A stretch of 7,495 nucleotides of DNA from an uncultured Erysipelotrichaceae bacterium (GTDB lineage: Bacteria; Bacillota_I; Bacilli_A; Erysipelotrichales; Erysipelotrichaceae). The stretch spans positions 1 through 7,495 of the forward strand of contig CALVCY010000034.1 of the NCBI GenBank assembly GCA_944326175.1. The letters are read 5' to 3'. A model generated the notes under the pieces. The model did no database searches and was not told where the DNA came from. It saw only the letters and a program-made list of their open reading frames with translations. The stretch's first letter is position 1. Each line of letters begins with the position of its first letter. This document shows, one piece after another, positions 1 to 5,603 of this stretch. Made by a program: the position numbers and the translations under genes.

Positions 1-271
1 CTGATCTCAGCACTTTAGATGAGTATCCTTTAATTCGTTTAACTGCTTTATGTATTCCGAACTGGGGATCAACTTCCATAAGCAAATGGACATGATCTGG
101 CATGACTTCCATTTCAATTAGTTCGACGTTATGTAGTTTACAAGTTTCGATAATCAGTTCCTTTAAGCGAACATCAACTCCATTTATCAAAACAGAACGG
201 CGATACTTAGGGCACCACACTACATGGTATTTACAGGAATAGACAACATTATGATTTGATTTGTATTTCAT
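1..271 (-). CDS. tnpA: IS200/IS605-family transposase TnpA, N-terminal part (runs off window)
   Basis: The minus-strand frame from ATG at 271 stays open for 90 codons to the window edge, so only the N-terminal part is visible. The protein begins MKYKSNHNVVYSCKYHVVWC, followed by PKYRRSVL, the usual opening of Y1 HUH single-strand transposases of the IS200/IS605 family. The HUH metal-binding pair is present as H60-V61-H62 in PDHVHLLMEV. The catalytic tyrosine lies in the C-terminal helix in this family and would be beyond position 1, so activity cannot be judged. TnpA excises and inserts single-stranded element DNA by recognising subterminal hairpins; one such hairpin lies upstream at 343-383. 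No good Shine-Dalgarno precedes the start, as is common for these genes. Whether a tnpB follows cannot be seen. Confidence 0.93.
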   Translation of the reverse strand, partial: MKYKSNHNVVYSCKYHVVWCPKYRRSVLINGVDVRLKELIIETCKLHNVELIEMEVMPDHVHLLMEVDPQFGIHKAVKRIKGYSSKVLRS

Positions 272-342
272 GCCAATATTATATAATGAATATCAATATA
301 TTGGAATGTTATAAGAGCAATTTATTGAATAACTTTGAAAAT

Positions 343-383
343 CGCCTTATATCCCCATTGCTAAAGCAAGGGGCTTTACGGCG
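343..383 (-). repeat. Subterminal hairpin of the IS605-type left end
   Basis: CCCC (353-356) and TTGC (358-361) pair with GCAA (366-369) and GGGG (370-373) around a TAAA loop, with a single unpaired A at 357. This is the imperfect hairpin with a bulged base that TnpA recognises in this family. An outer CGCC/GGCG pair (343-346 with 380-383) extends the structure. It lies about 80 bases upstream of the tnpA start, as in other family members. The flanking GGGGCTTTACGGCG wording is also typical of such ends. Confidence 0.8.
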
Positions 384-389
384 AGTTTG

Positions 390-578
390 GTAAAACCGAA
401 ACTCATCAATCAATTCAGAATATAAAGACTTTTCCTTTCCTTAGACGATGGCTTCCTTGCTCGATACGATTTTGATTTCAAACGGTAAGTCATCAATCAG
501 AAAACAACCATGCTGATAGAGGGCTTCCTGACTAAAACGATCATCGCTATATGTATCAATACGTTTGATTTGAATCAT
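390..578 (-). pseudogene. Remnant of an unrecognised protein gene, with in-frame stop and IS605-truncated
   Basis: A reading frame starting at ATG 578 gives MIQIKRIDTYSDDRFSQEAL, then YQHGCFLIDDLPFEIKIVSS and KEAIV, and hits TAA at 443-441. The same frame continues past the stop as GKEKSLYSELIDEFRFY up to 390, where the IS left end begins. Both halves look like ordinary coding sequence (acidic and aromatic residues, no further stop), so I read it as one gene carrying a nonsense mutation and then cut by the insertion. About 63 codons remain; the C-terminal part is missing or lies beyond the element. The frame is open upstream to 668, but that stretch overlaps the queT end and its terminator, so 578 is the better start; no clear Shine-Dalgarno is seen. 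I do not recognise the family. A real, very short protein ending at 441 is the alternative. Confidence 0.6.
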
Positions 579-606
579 AAGCAATTCAATTCTATACGGA
601 TAGATT

Positions 607-633
607 AAAAAAACACTGGGTAAACCAGTGTTT
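607..633 (-). terminator. Rho-independent terminator of queT
   Basis: On the minus strand a perfect 9-bp stem, AAACACTGG with CCAGTGTTT (633-625 and 619-611), has a 5-base loop and runs into seven T residues (613-607). It lies 22 bases beyond the queT stop codon, so it should end the riboswitch-queT transcript before the remnant gene. Confidence 0.93.
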
Positions 634-654
634 GATGCAATTCCAAAATATGGA

Positions 655-1164
655 TCAATATTGTTCAAACGGTATCCGTTTAGCCATGATCTTGACCAAT
701 GGATACAGTACGATCACAGCGATGGCTTCACCAAGTGCGACTTGGAATGCATTGATGACAAAACCTTGCAACAATGTATCCGGCATCAATACATATGCCA
801 GCTCTAAGCCAACAAACAAACCATTCATGATGATCGGTGCCGCGATGGATATCCATGGAATATTATGGATTTTGATATCCTTGAAGCGCACCGTGATCAA
901 CGCAGCGATCAATGTCGCTGCAGTGCCGATGAAAATATCATAGACACCCAACAGGTTGATCCCTAAAAACACTCCGACCAAATTGGAAATAAAGCATCCC
1001 AGTGTAACTCCCCATACAGCAGGGGAATAAAAAAGCGGCAACATGGTCAACATCTCCGAGATCCGTACCTGGATCGGTCCATAGGAAATCGGAGCAAGTA
1101 CCAGTGTCAAACCGGCATACAATGCTGCGATCATACCGATTGCAGCCATTCGTTTTACATTCAT
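655..1164 (-). CDS. queT: QueT-family queuosine precursor (preQ1) transporter
   Basis: This 169-residue, very hydrophobic protein has about five to six membrane segments. The diagnostic SYGPIQVRISE (27-37) is followed by LTMLPLFYSPAVWG, then GCFISNL (56-62) and a C-terminal GEAIAV (145-150). This matches the QueT family, the substrate-binding S component of an ECF-type importer for queuosine precursors used to modify tRNA wobble position 34. The length is normal for the family. The start at 1164 has AAGGAG at 1179-1174 with a suitable spacing. The upstream leader is a preQ1-I riboswitch, an independent sign of the substrate. It is transcribed alone, between a tRNA terminator upstream and its own terminator downstream; the ECF energising subunits are not in the window. 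Identity is firm; preQ1 rather than preQ0 or queuine is inferred from the riboswitch. Confidence 0.95.
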   Translation of the reverse strand: MNVKRMAAIGMIAALYAGLTLVLAPISYGPIQVRISEMLTMLPLFYSPAVWGVTLGCFISNLVGVFLGINLLGVYDIFIGTAATLIAALITVRFKDIKIHNIPWISIAAPIIMNGLFVGLELAYVLMPDTLLQGFVINAFQVALGEAIAVIVLYPLVKIMAKRIPFEQY

Positions 1165-1173
1165 TTGTTAAAT

Positions 1174-1212
1174 CTCCTTGTTTTGTTTAATGTCGGGGAA
1201 TTGCGACCGACC
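1174..1212 (-). ncRNA. preQ1-I riboswitch (translational type) controlling queT
   Basis: The minus-strand leader has a 5-bp P1 stem, GTCGG (1211-1207) with CCGAC (1196-1192), closing a 10-base loop TCGCAATTCC. An A-rich tail ATTAAACAAAACAAGGAG follows. The loop and tail closely match what I recall of the Thermoanaerobacter tengcongensis preQ1-I aptamer, which has GGUCGCA in the loop and a UUAACAAAACAAGG tail. In that class the tail folds back into the loop as a pseudoknot when preQ1 binds. Here the tail runs directly into the Shine-Dalgarno of queT (1179-1174), so ligand binding should hide it and repress translation. The match is from memory, not a covariance-model score. Confidence 0.88.
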
Positions 1213-1217
1213 TGAAG

Positions 1218-1226
1218 ATAATACCA
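1218..1226 (-). promoter_or_regulatory. Extended -10 promoter for the riboswitch-queT transcript
   Basis: TGGTATTAT on the minus strand (1226-1218) is a TGn-extended -10 element. It would start transcription near 1211, exactly at the 5' strand of the riboswitch P1 stem. No convincing -35 box lies at the usual distance. The position just upstream of the aptamer and after the tRNA terminator supports it. Confidence 0.5.
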
Positions 1227-1301
1227 TAACGAATGAGACCACATATGCAAAACATCACATCAGACTCATATTGGTCAATATCAAAGGTTACGATCCAAAA
1301 C

Positions 1302-1328
1302 AAAAAAACTTATGGTTGAACCATAAGT
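1302..1328 (-). terminator. Rho-independent terminator downstream of tRNA-Gly
   Basis: ACTTATGGTT (1328-1319 on the minus strand) pairs perfectly with AACCATAAGT (1317-1308) and is followed by a run of seven T residues (1308-1302). The formal one-base loop would open to about five bases. It starts 15 bases after the tRNA 3' end. The stretch from 1301 down to the queT promoter at 1226 contains nothing else I can name. Confidence 0.85.
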
Positions 1329-1342
1329 CAAAGTACATTGAA

Positions 1343-1416
1343 TGGAGCAGGTAATGGGAATCGAACCCACCTCCTAGCCTTGGGAAGGCCATGTTCTACC
1401 GATGAACTATACCTGC
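1343..1416 (-). tRNA. tRNA-Gly (anticodon CCC)
   Basis: The minus strand folds as a full cloverleaf of 74 bases. The acceptor GCAGGTA pairs with TACCTGC. The D arm is GTTC/GAAC with an ATCGGTA loop. The anticodon arm is TGGCC/GGCTA (one G-U pair) with loop TTCCCAA, so the anticodon CCC is at 1384-1382. A 4-base variable loop is followed by the T arm GTGGG/CCCAT with loop TTCGATT. The discriminator base is T and CCA is encoded. It reads GGG glycine codons. It follows the HAD gene by about 35 bases and has its own terminator. Confidence 0.96.
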
Positions 1417-1425
1417 GTCCATTTC

Positions 1426-1455
1426 ATTCTAACATGTTTCTATAAAAATGGTCAG
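1426..1455 (-). promoter_or_regulatory. Possible promoter for tRNA-Gly
   Basis: TAGAAT at 1431-1426, preceded by TGT, gives an extended -10 about 10 bases before the tRNA 5' end. CTGACC at 1455-1450 could be a weak -35 with 18-base spacing. The -35 falls within the last codons of the HAD gene and within its end hairpin, so the elements are only suggestive. The tRNA could instead be read through from the cluster upstream. Confidence 0.4.
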
Positions 1456-1462
1456 ACCATTT
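1446..1462 (-). terminator. Weak hairpin at the end of the HAD gene
   Basis: AAATGGTC and GACCATTT (1462-1455 and 1453-1446 on the minus strand) form an inverted repeat that includes the HAD stop codon TGA (1454-1452). It runs into TTTTTAT. The T tract is short and overlaps the stem, so it may be only a partial terminator between the six-gene cluster and the tRNA. Confidence 0.45.
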
Positions 1463-2126
1463 GATAATGTGTATCGATATACACTCTTGCTTGATCCATG
1501 GAATCACAGACACTGACCACCAATGATTTGGTTAAATCATTGGCTGGGATGAGATCTGGGATCTGGATGACATCGATCCCTGCATTGCTGGCTGCCTGTA
1601 CACCGACGATACTATCTTCCAGAACCAACGCTTGCTCTGGTTTGACCATCATATGTTTTAATACTGTCAAATAGATTTCTGGATCAGGCTTTCTATTTTT
1701 CACTTCATCACCACAGACAACACAATCAAAATGACGCATCAAATCCAATCGGTTCAATCGCTCATCTGTGGCTTCGCGTGCAGTCGTTGTCGCCACAGCC
1801 ACTTTGATTGGACAATGGTCAAGGTGATTCAAAAATTCAACAACACCCGGCTTTGGATACAGTTCGCTTTTCAATAACTCCATGCCAAGTGCTCTGGATT
1901 GCTCCATCACATACGTGGCGGTTTTGGGATCCGGGATCTCGCGATATACGACATCTTCTACGGCTTTACCACTGATGCCGACTAACTTCAAAAATATGGA
2001 ATCCCCGATATCGCCGAGTCCAGCTTTAAATCCAATGGTTGTCCAGGCTTTTTTCCAAACGCTTTCGGTATCCAGCATCAAGCCGTCAACATCGAAAATG
2101 ATCAATTTGATTTGCTTTTTACTCAT
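1452..2126 (-). CDS. HAD-superfamily hydrolase (beta-phosphoglucomutase-like phosphatase)
   Basis: This 224-residue protein is of normal length for a subfamily I HAD enzyme with a helical cap inserted after motif I. Motif I is FDVDGLMLDTES, with nucleophile D12 and acid/base D14. Motif II is VATTTA (111-116), motif III has K146 in NRKPDPEIY, and motif IV is LEDSIVGVQAASNAG with E170-D171. Such enzymes remove phosphate from sugar phosphates or small metabolites, or act as phosphomutases; the substrate cannot be read from the motifs. The start at 2126 is preferred to the in-frame ATG at 2138, because ATGAGTAA overlaps the stop of the upstream hydrolase, a usual sign of coupled translation. As last gene of the PTS/deglycase cluster it may dephosphorylate a pathway intermediate or a dead-end sugar phosphate (inference). 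Confidence 0.9.
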   Translation of the reverse strand: MSKKQIKLIIFDVDGLMLDTESVWKKAWTTIGFKAGLGDIGDSIFLKLVGISGKAVEDVVYREIPDPKTATYVMEQSRALGMELLKSELYPKPGVVEFLNHLDHCPIKVAVATTTAREATDERLNRLDLMRHFDCVVCGDEVKNRKPDPEIYLTVLKHMMVKPEQALVLEDSIVGVQAASNAGIDVIQIPDLIPANDLTKSLVVSVCDSMDQARVYIDTHYQMV

Positions 2127-3066
2127 GGTGGATACCATACGCGATCAATGCGCCTTTCTCAATGGCATTAAGGGAATGGGTTTGATAAAGGACCACACCA
2201 TCCGCTTTGGCGATGATATTAGATAATGGATCACCATAGGGATTGGTGATCGTACCCAATAATTGATCTTTGACAATGGTTTGACCAGCGGATACATTGG
2301 TTAACCACAATCCAGACTTTGGCGAGCGGACATATTCGACCTGATCAAATAATGTATGATCATATTTCATGGCTTTTCCATCTAGAATATGGAGTCCTTT
2401 CAATATATTGATCACATCCATTTTGTCTTGGTTCACCCATGTATCGTTCCAATCGTTCATGCCGCCCCGTTCGATCAAAATCGAAGGGATACCCAACGCA
2501 CCGGCACTATTGTACAAACCACCACTGGTCAGCATCGATTTAGCCAAATACTTTACATCGATCCATTGACTCAACATGGTCGAACCATCATTGACCTGTT
2601 GGTTGCAACCTCCCAATACAAACGCAAACGGTGTCAATTGCTCATACGCGTCGCCACTGTGGATATCCACCACATAATCCACATAGGGTAATATCTGTGT
2701 ACTGATGGTATACGCCATCACATCCGCCAGGGAGCCAAATTCTTTGCCGGGGAAAACCCGATTCAGGTTTTTCCCATCGGAAAAGACATTGCTCCCGGCG
2801 CGATGTTTGAATCCATTTTCATTGATCAACGGAATCAAAATGATCCCACCATGGACCGTGTGTTGATCCAACAACTGACTTAATTCCATCACTGCTTTGA
2901 TCCCATTGTATTCCGCACTATGTACCCCAGCATCCACTAAGATCCATGGTCCATCCATTTCACCTTTGATCAAAATACATTTGATGGTTTCATCATAATT
3001 CCCTACCGGGATCTCGATCCGGTATTTCCCAGGTAATCCATTTTTATATCGTTCAATACACCCCAT
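2119..3066 (-). CDS. Aspartoacylase/succinylglutamate desuccinylase-like zinc hydrolase (M14 type)
   Basis: This 315-residue protein has the zinc carboxypeptidase-like fold signature of the AstE/AspA family. GVHSAEYNG gives zinc ligands H49 and E52, NLNRVFPG lies at 100-107, VVDIHSG gives the third ligand H136, and ILIERGG carries the likely catalytic E199. The C-terminal part (about 250-315) is a small beta-rich domain with AKADGVVLY, common in the group. These enzymes cut an amide bond in N-acyl amino acids or related conjugates, in the cytoplasm. The start at 3066 is chosen over 3099 because GGAG at 3077-3074 sits 7 bases before it and the upstream MATE stop is only 2 bases away. Its place in a PTS/SIS cluster suggests an amide or conjugated amine substrate, but the exact one is unknown. 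Confidence 0.9.
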   Translation of the reverse strand: MGCIERYKNGLPGKYRIEIPVGNYDETIKCILIKGEMDGPWILVDAGVHSAEYNGIKAVMELSQLLDQHTVHGGIILIPLINENGFKHRAGSNVFSDGKNLNRVFPGKEFGSLADVMAYTISTQILPYVDYVVDIHSGDAYEQLTPFAFVLGGCNQQVNDGSTMLSQWIDVKYLAKSMLTSGGLYNSAGALGIPSILIERGGMNDWNDTWVNQDKMDVINILKGLHILDGKAMKYDHTLFDQVEYVRSPKSGLWLTNVSAGQTIVKDQLLGTITNPYGDPLSNIIAKADGVVLYQTHSLNAIEKGALIAYGIHHE

Positions 3067-3068
3067 AA

Positions 3069-4436
3069 CTATGCTCCAGTGGTCAGATTGACCACCCATT
3101 TTTTGGAATTGAACCGTTTCATGCCGACAAATACACGCACGATCTGTTCAATCTGTGTCACTAAGAAAACCAATACGATATTGGTCAAACCACACCACAC
3201 AGCAAGGAATGCACTGGGCAAACCCACACACCACATGATGCCTGAATCCAATACAGTCAAAACTTTCGAATCCCCACCGGCTCTTAATGCCGAGAAGACG
3301 ATCACGATAAACAGTCGCAACGCGATCTTGATTGCAAATACTAATACGATTTGAGTCGCCAATGTATGCACCAATGGATCACTTAAACCAAAACAAGCGA
3401 CCAATAATGGTGATGTCGCGACAATGAATATGGTCGTACCAACCGCCATCATAAAAGCTAGACCAATAAAATAATCGGCTTCTTTTTTTGCTTTTTCGAT
3501 TTCATTGGCACCTAAAGCCGCGCCCAATATCGCTGCCGTTGCACTGGATACTCCAACCACAGCTGCATTGAATAAATCATAGATCTTGGCCCCGACGTAA
3601 TAGGCGTCCATACTTTGCGTACCCAACGCACCAAATGCTTTGACAAACAACGTGGTCCCCAAACCGAACATCAATTCATTAAAAATCAATGGATAGATCC
3701 TTCGAAATATCGGCTTACAGAAGTCGATGGTCAAACCAAACATCTCATTGAATTTTCCAATAAATGGCTGATGTGTATAAATGGAATAAACCACATAACA
3801 CAAAACGGAAACCACCTGTGCGATCACGGTGCCGCAAGCGGCACCGACCACCCCCAATTGTGGAAATGGACCGACTCCAAAAATCAAAACATAATTGAAA
3901 AAGCAATTGGTCAACATGGCAATGATTCCGATCACCAATGGCACTTTCGGTTTTTGCATGCATCGAAACAAATAGGAAAAGCAAAAAGCGATCGAATTAA
4001 AAACATATGAAAAACAAACGACTCTTAAATACGCCCACCCACTTTGAACGACACTTGGATCGGACAAATAGAAGTTCATGATGGTTGGACCACCCAATTG
4101 CGCGATCAACAACCACAACAACCCATTCCCGATCGCTAACGCGATCGATAAACCGAACGTTTGCTTCAACTGTAAGTTCTTTTTTGCCCCGTAGTATTGC
4201 GCTGCATAGATTCCCGTACCGCTGATAGCACCAAAAGCAACCGATGAACATAATGTTTCGATCTGTGCAGCCGTACCAACAGCAGAAACTTCACCGATCC
4301 ACGCTACCATTATGGAATCGATGATGCCCATACAGGAAACTAAGAGTTGTTGCAATGCAAACGGTATGGCCACCAATAACACATGTTTATTGAATGTCCA
4401 CGATCCAAAATAGGTTTTCCTAATTCTTTCCCACAT
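3069..4436 (-). CDS. MATE-family multidrug/metabolite efflux transporter
   Basis: From the start at 4436 the protein has 455 residues, the usual MATE length, with about twelve membrane segments. Family features include the N-terminal FNKHVLLVAIPFALQQLL then GIIDSIMVAWIGE (37-49), AAQYYGAK (78-85) at the end of the first loop, and GVVGAACGTVIAQ (195-207) near the middle. MATE proteins export cationic or other small molecules using a Na+ or H+ gradient. An in-frame ATG at 4511 would add 25 residues lying wholly within the upstream SIS gene, with no membrane character; the start at 4436 leaves a normal N-terminus and a 17-base overlap. The Shine-Dalgarno (GGGG at 4444-4441) is weak, so coupling to the SIS gene is likely. 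In this cluster it may export an amine or overflow product, rather than a drug (inference). Confidence 0.92.
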   Translation of the reverse strand: MWERIRKTYFGSWTFNKHVLLVAIPFALQQLLVSCMGIIDSIMVAWIGEVSAVGTAAQIETLCSSVAFGAISGTGIYAAQYYGAKKNLQLKQTFGLSIALAIGNGLLWLLIAQLGGPTIMNFYLSDPSVVQSGWAYLRVVCFSYVFNSIAFCFSYLFRCMQKPKVPLVIGIIAMLTNCFFNYVLIFGVGPFPQLGVVGAACGTVIAQVVSVLCYVVYSIYTHQPFIGKFNEMFGLTIDFCKPIFRRIYPLIFNELMFGLGTTLFVKAFGALGTQSMDAYYVGAKIYDLFNAAVVGVSSATAAILGAALGANEIEKAKKEADYFIGLAFMMAVGTTIFIVATSPLLVACFGLSDPLVHTLATQIVLVFAIKIALRLFIVIVFSALRAGGDSKVLTVLDSGIMWCVGLPSAFLAVWCGLTNIVLVFLVTQIEQIVRVFVGMKRFNSKKWVVNLTTGA

Positions 4437-5505
4437 ATGACCCCATGGTAGCATGGAATTTCGGATCGGATGAAGTATTTGCATCGATGCCGATCGCTTT
4501 GGATAATTCATGGGCGATCACCTGTAAAGCAACCACATACTCGAATGATTTGAACCATGGATCTTCATCACTATCGATGGTCAAAACCATCCCATTAACT
4601 TCAATGGATGACGATGACGTGATCACAATGGATGGATTGTCATGTTTTTGATGGATATAGTTGCATAGATCGATCGCTCTTTTAAATCCCCGTCCAGCTG
4701 ATGCCAAAAAGATCATCAATGTATTCTTATCGATACTGTGATAAATACCATGCATGAACTCTTCTTGGTCATATCCGATCACACTGTAGCGACACCCTTC
4801 GACTAACTTTAATGTCCCTTCCATTAATGCACCGATATTGCCATCATATCCGACCACGATGATACGACGATACGGTGTCAATTGATTTAAAGAAGATGTT
4901 AACCACGATAAGGTATGGTTTTTATTCACACCAATATGACGGCTAGCATTTTGAATACGTTGGATCAATTGATCCATGGTCGAACCATCGATCAATCCTT
5001 TGGCTTTCGATAAATACGCAAACATGAGCAACACTGTTACCATCGAACCAAAAAATCCCTTGGTCTTGGCACCAACGGTTTCTTCACCAGAGGCCATATA
5101 TACACCGATATCCCCATGTGCAATGACTGGGGCATCCATAAATCCGCTAACAGCAACCGTATACGCACCCTTGGCTTTCGCATAATCCAAGGCTTCGATG
5201 GTGCTACGACTCTGTCCACCATGACTTAATCCGACCACCATATCCCCTGGTTTGACCAAGGTATAGGTATCGATCAACCATTCAGGATAAACGGTGGTAA
5301 CCGGAACCTGCATCAATGTTTCGATCCCTTGACGCATCGCCATCAATGCATTGTAACTGGTTCCAGAACCCACCAGATAAATCATATGGATATCCGTATT
5401 GATGAAATGGTTGACGAATCCTTGAAATAATTGATCTGCATTATGAATGATATGTAAGATCGCACTTTCACTTTCATCGATATAATCCAACATGGTCTTG
5501 ACCAT
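4420..5505 (-). CDS. Double-SIS-domain protein, probable sugar-phosphate deglycase/isomerase (GfrE-like?)
   Basis: The 361 residues form two sugar isomerase (SIS) domains. In the first, YLVGSGTSYNA (44-53) and LSHGGQSRST (93-102) form the phosphosugar-binding loops, and ETVGAKTKGF (142-151) resembles related amine-sugar SIS enzymes. The second starts near 213 with RRIIVVGYDGNIGA, and QEEFMHG (247-253) aligns with the GEFxHG active-site segment of FrlB. The following GPFE is replaced by GIYH, so the reaction or substrate may differ. GGGAGG at 5518-5513 lies 7 bases before the ATG, a strong site. It follows the FrlB-like gene, as two SIS deglycases follow the PTS genes in the Salmonella gfr operon, making a glucoselysine-type or other ketoamine-phosphate deglycase plausible. 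A glucosamine-6-phosphate deaminase/isomerase role (AgaS-like) remains possible. Confidence 0.82.
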   Translation of the reverse strand: MVKTMLDYIDESESAILHIIHNADQLFQGFVNHFINTDIHMIYLVGSGTSYNALMAMRQGIETLMQVPVTTVYPEWLIDTYTLVKPGDMVVGLSHGGQSRSTIEALDYAKAKGAYTVAVSGFMDAPVIAHGDIGVYMASGEETVGAKTKGFFGSMVTVLLMFAYLSKAKGLIDGSTMDQLIQRIQNASRHIGVNKNHTLSWLTSSLNQLTPYRRIIVVGYDGNIGALMEGTLKLVEGCRYSVIGYDQEEFMHGIYHSIDKNTLMIFLASAGRGFKRAIDLCNYIHQKHDNPSIVITSSSSIEVNGMVLTIDSDEDPWFKSFEYVVALQVIAHELSKAIGIDANTSSDPKFHATMGSYVGKN

Positions 5506-5512
5506 ACGTATT

Positions 5513-5518
5513 CCTCCC
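5513..5518 (-). promoter_or_regulatory. Strong ribosome binding site of the second SIS gene
   Basis: GGGAGG on the minus strand sits 7 bases before ATG 5505 and decides that start over the in-frame ATG at 5493. It lies just after the intergenic hairpin, so translation of this gene does not depend on coupling to the gene upstream. No promoter is visible between the hairpin and this site. Confidence 0.7.
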
Positions 5519-5530
5519 TTTTACTTTCAC

Positions 5531-5573
5531 AAAATAAACAAGGCAGGTTCAATCTGGGATTGAACCTGCCTTG
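5531..5573 (-). terminator. Strong intercistronic hairpin with T-rich tail (partial terminator or mRNA-end stabiliser)
   Basis: A perfect 16-bp stem (5573-5558 with 5554-5539) with a 3-base loop is followed on the minus strand by TTTATTTT (5538-5531). It stands between the FrlB-like gene (stop at 5604) and the second SIS gene (start at 5505). The structure is strong enough to terminate transcription, but the genes downstream have no obvious promoter of their own. It may therefore lower their expression or protect the upstream mRNA 3' end after processing. Confidence 0.75.
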
Positions 5574-5603
5574 AATCACGTTTGACTGTGGTTCAAACCA
5601 ATA

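Larger units (their letters stand above)
1..389 (-). mobile_element. IS200/IS605-family insertion, left-end portion
   Basis: The element is defined here by the tnpA start and the left-end hairpin upstream of it. Read on the minus strand, host-like sequence ends in TTTAC at 394-390 and the element would start at 389. Elements of this family insert just 3' of a short target such as TTAC and do not duplicate it. A GTAAA stretch at 379-375, immediately before the inner stem of the hairpin, is exactly complementary to TTTAC, as expected for the guide sequence that pairs with the cleavage site. The boundary is therefore inferred from known IS608/ISDra2 logic rather than from a comparison with an empty site. 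The other end is outside the window. Confidence 0.75.

Noticed and set aside
383..404. GAGTTTGG/CC(G)AAACTC inverted repeat as a terminator
   Set aside because: It straddles the inferred IS junction, has a bulge and no T run on the minus strand; it probably arose by chance from the insertion.
579..668. Open frame upstream of ATG 578 reaching ATG 668 in the remnant gene
   Set aside because: It spans the queT terminator hairpin and overlaps the queT end, so it is unlikely to be translated as part of the gene.
3079..3097. GTGGTC/GACCAC hairpin at the end of the MATE gene as a terminator
   Set aside because: It lies within the MATE coding sequence, has no T tract after it on the minus strand, and the next gene starts 2 bases after the MATE stop.
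4437..4511. Longer MATE start at 4511
   Set aside because: The extra 25 residues lie wholly inside the second SIS gene and add no MATE-like feature; 4436 gives the usual family N-terminus.
2575..4989. Same 15-base CATGGTCGAACCATC at 2575 and 4975 as a repeat or operator pair
   Set aside because: Both copies lie inside genes in the same codon phase and encode DGSTM, so shared codons are the simpler cause.
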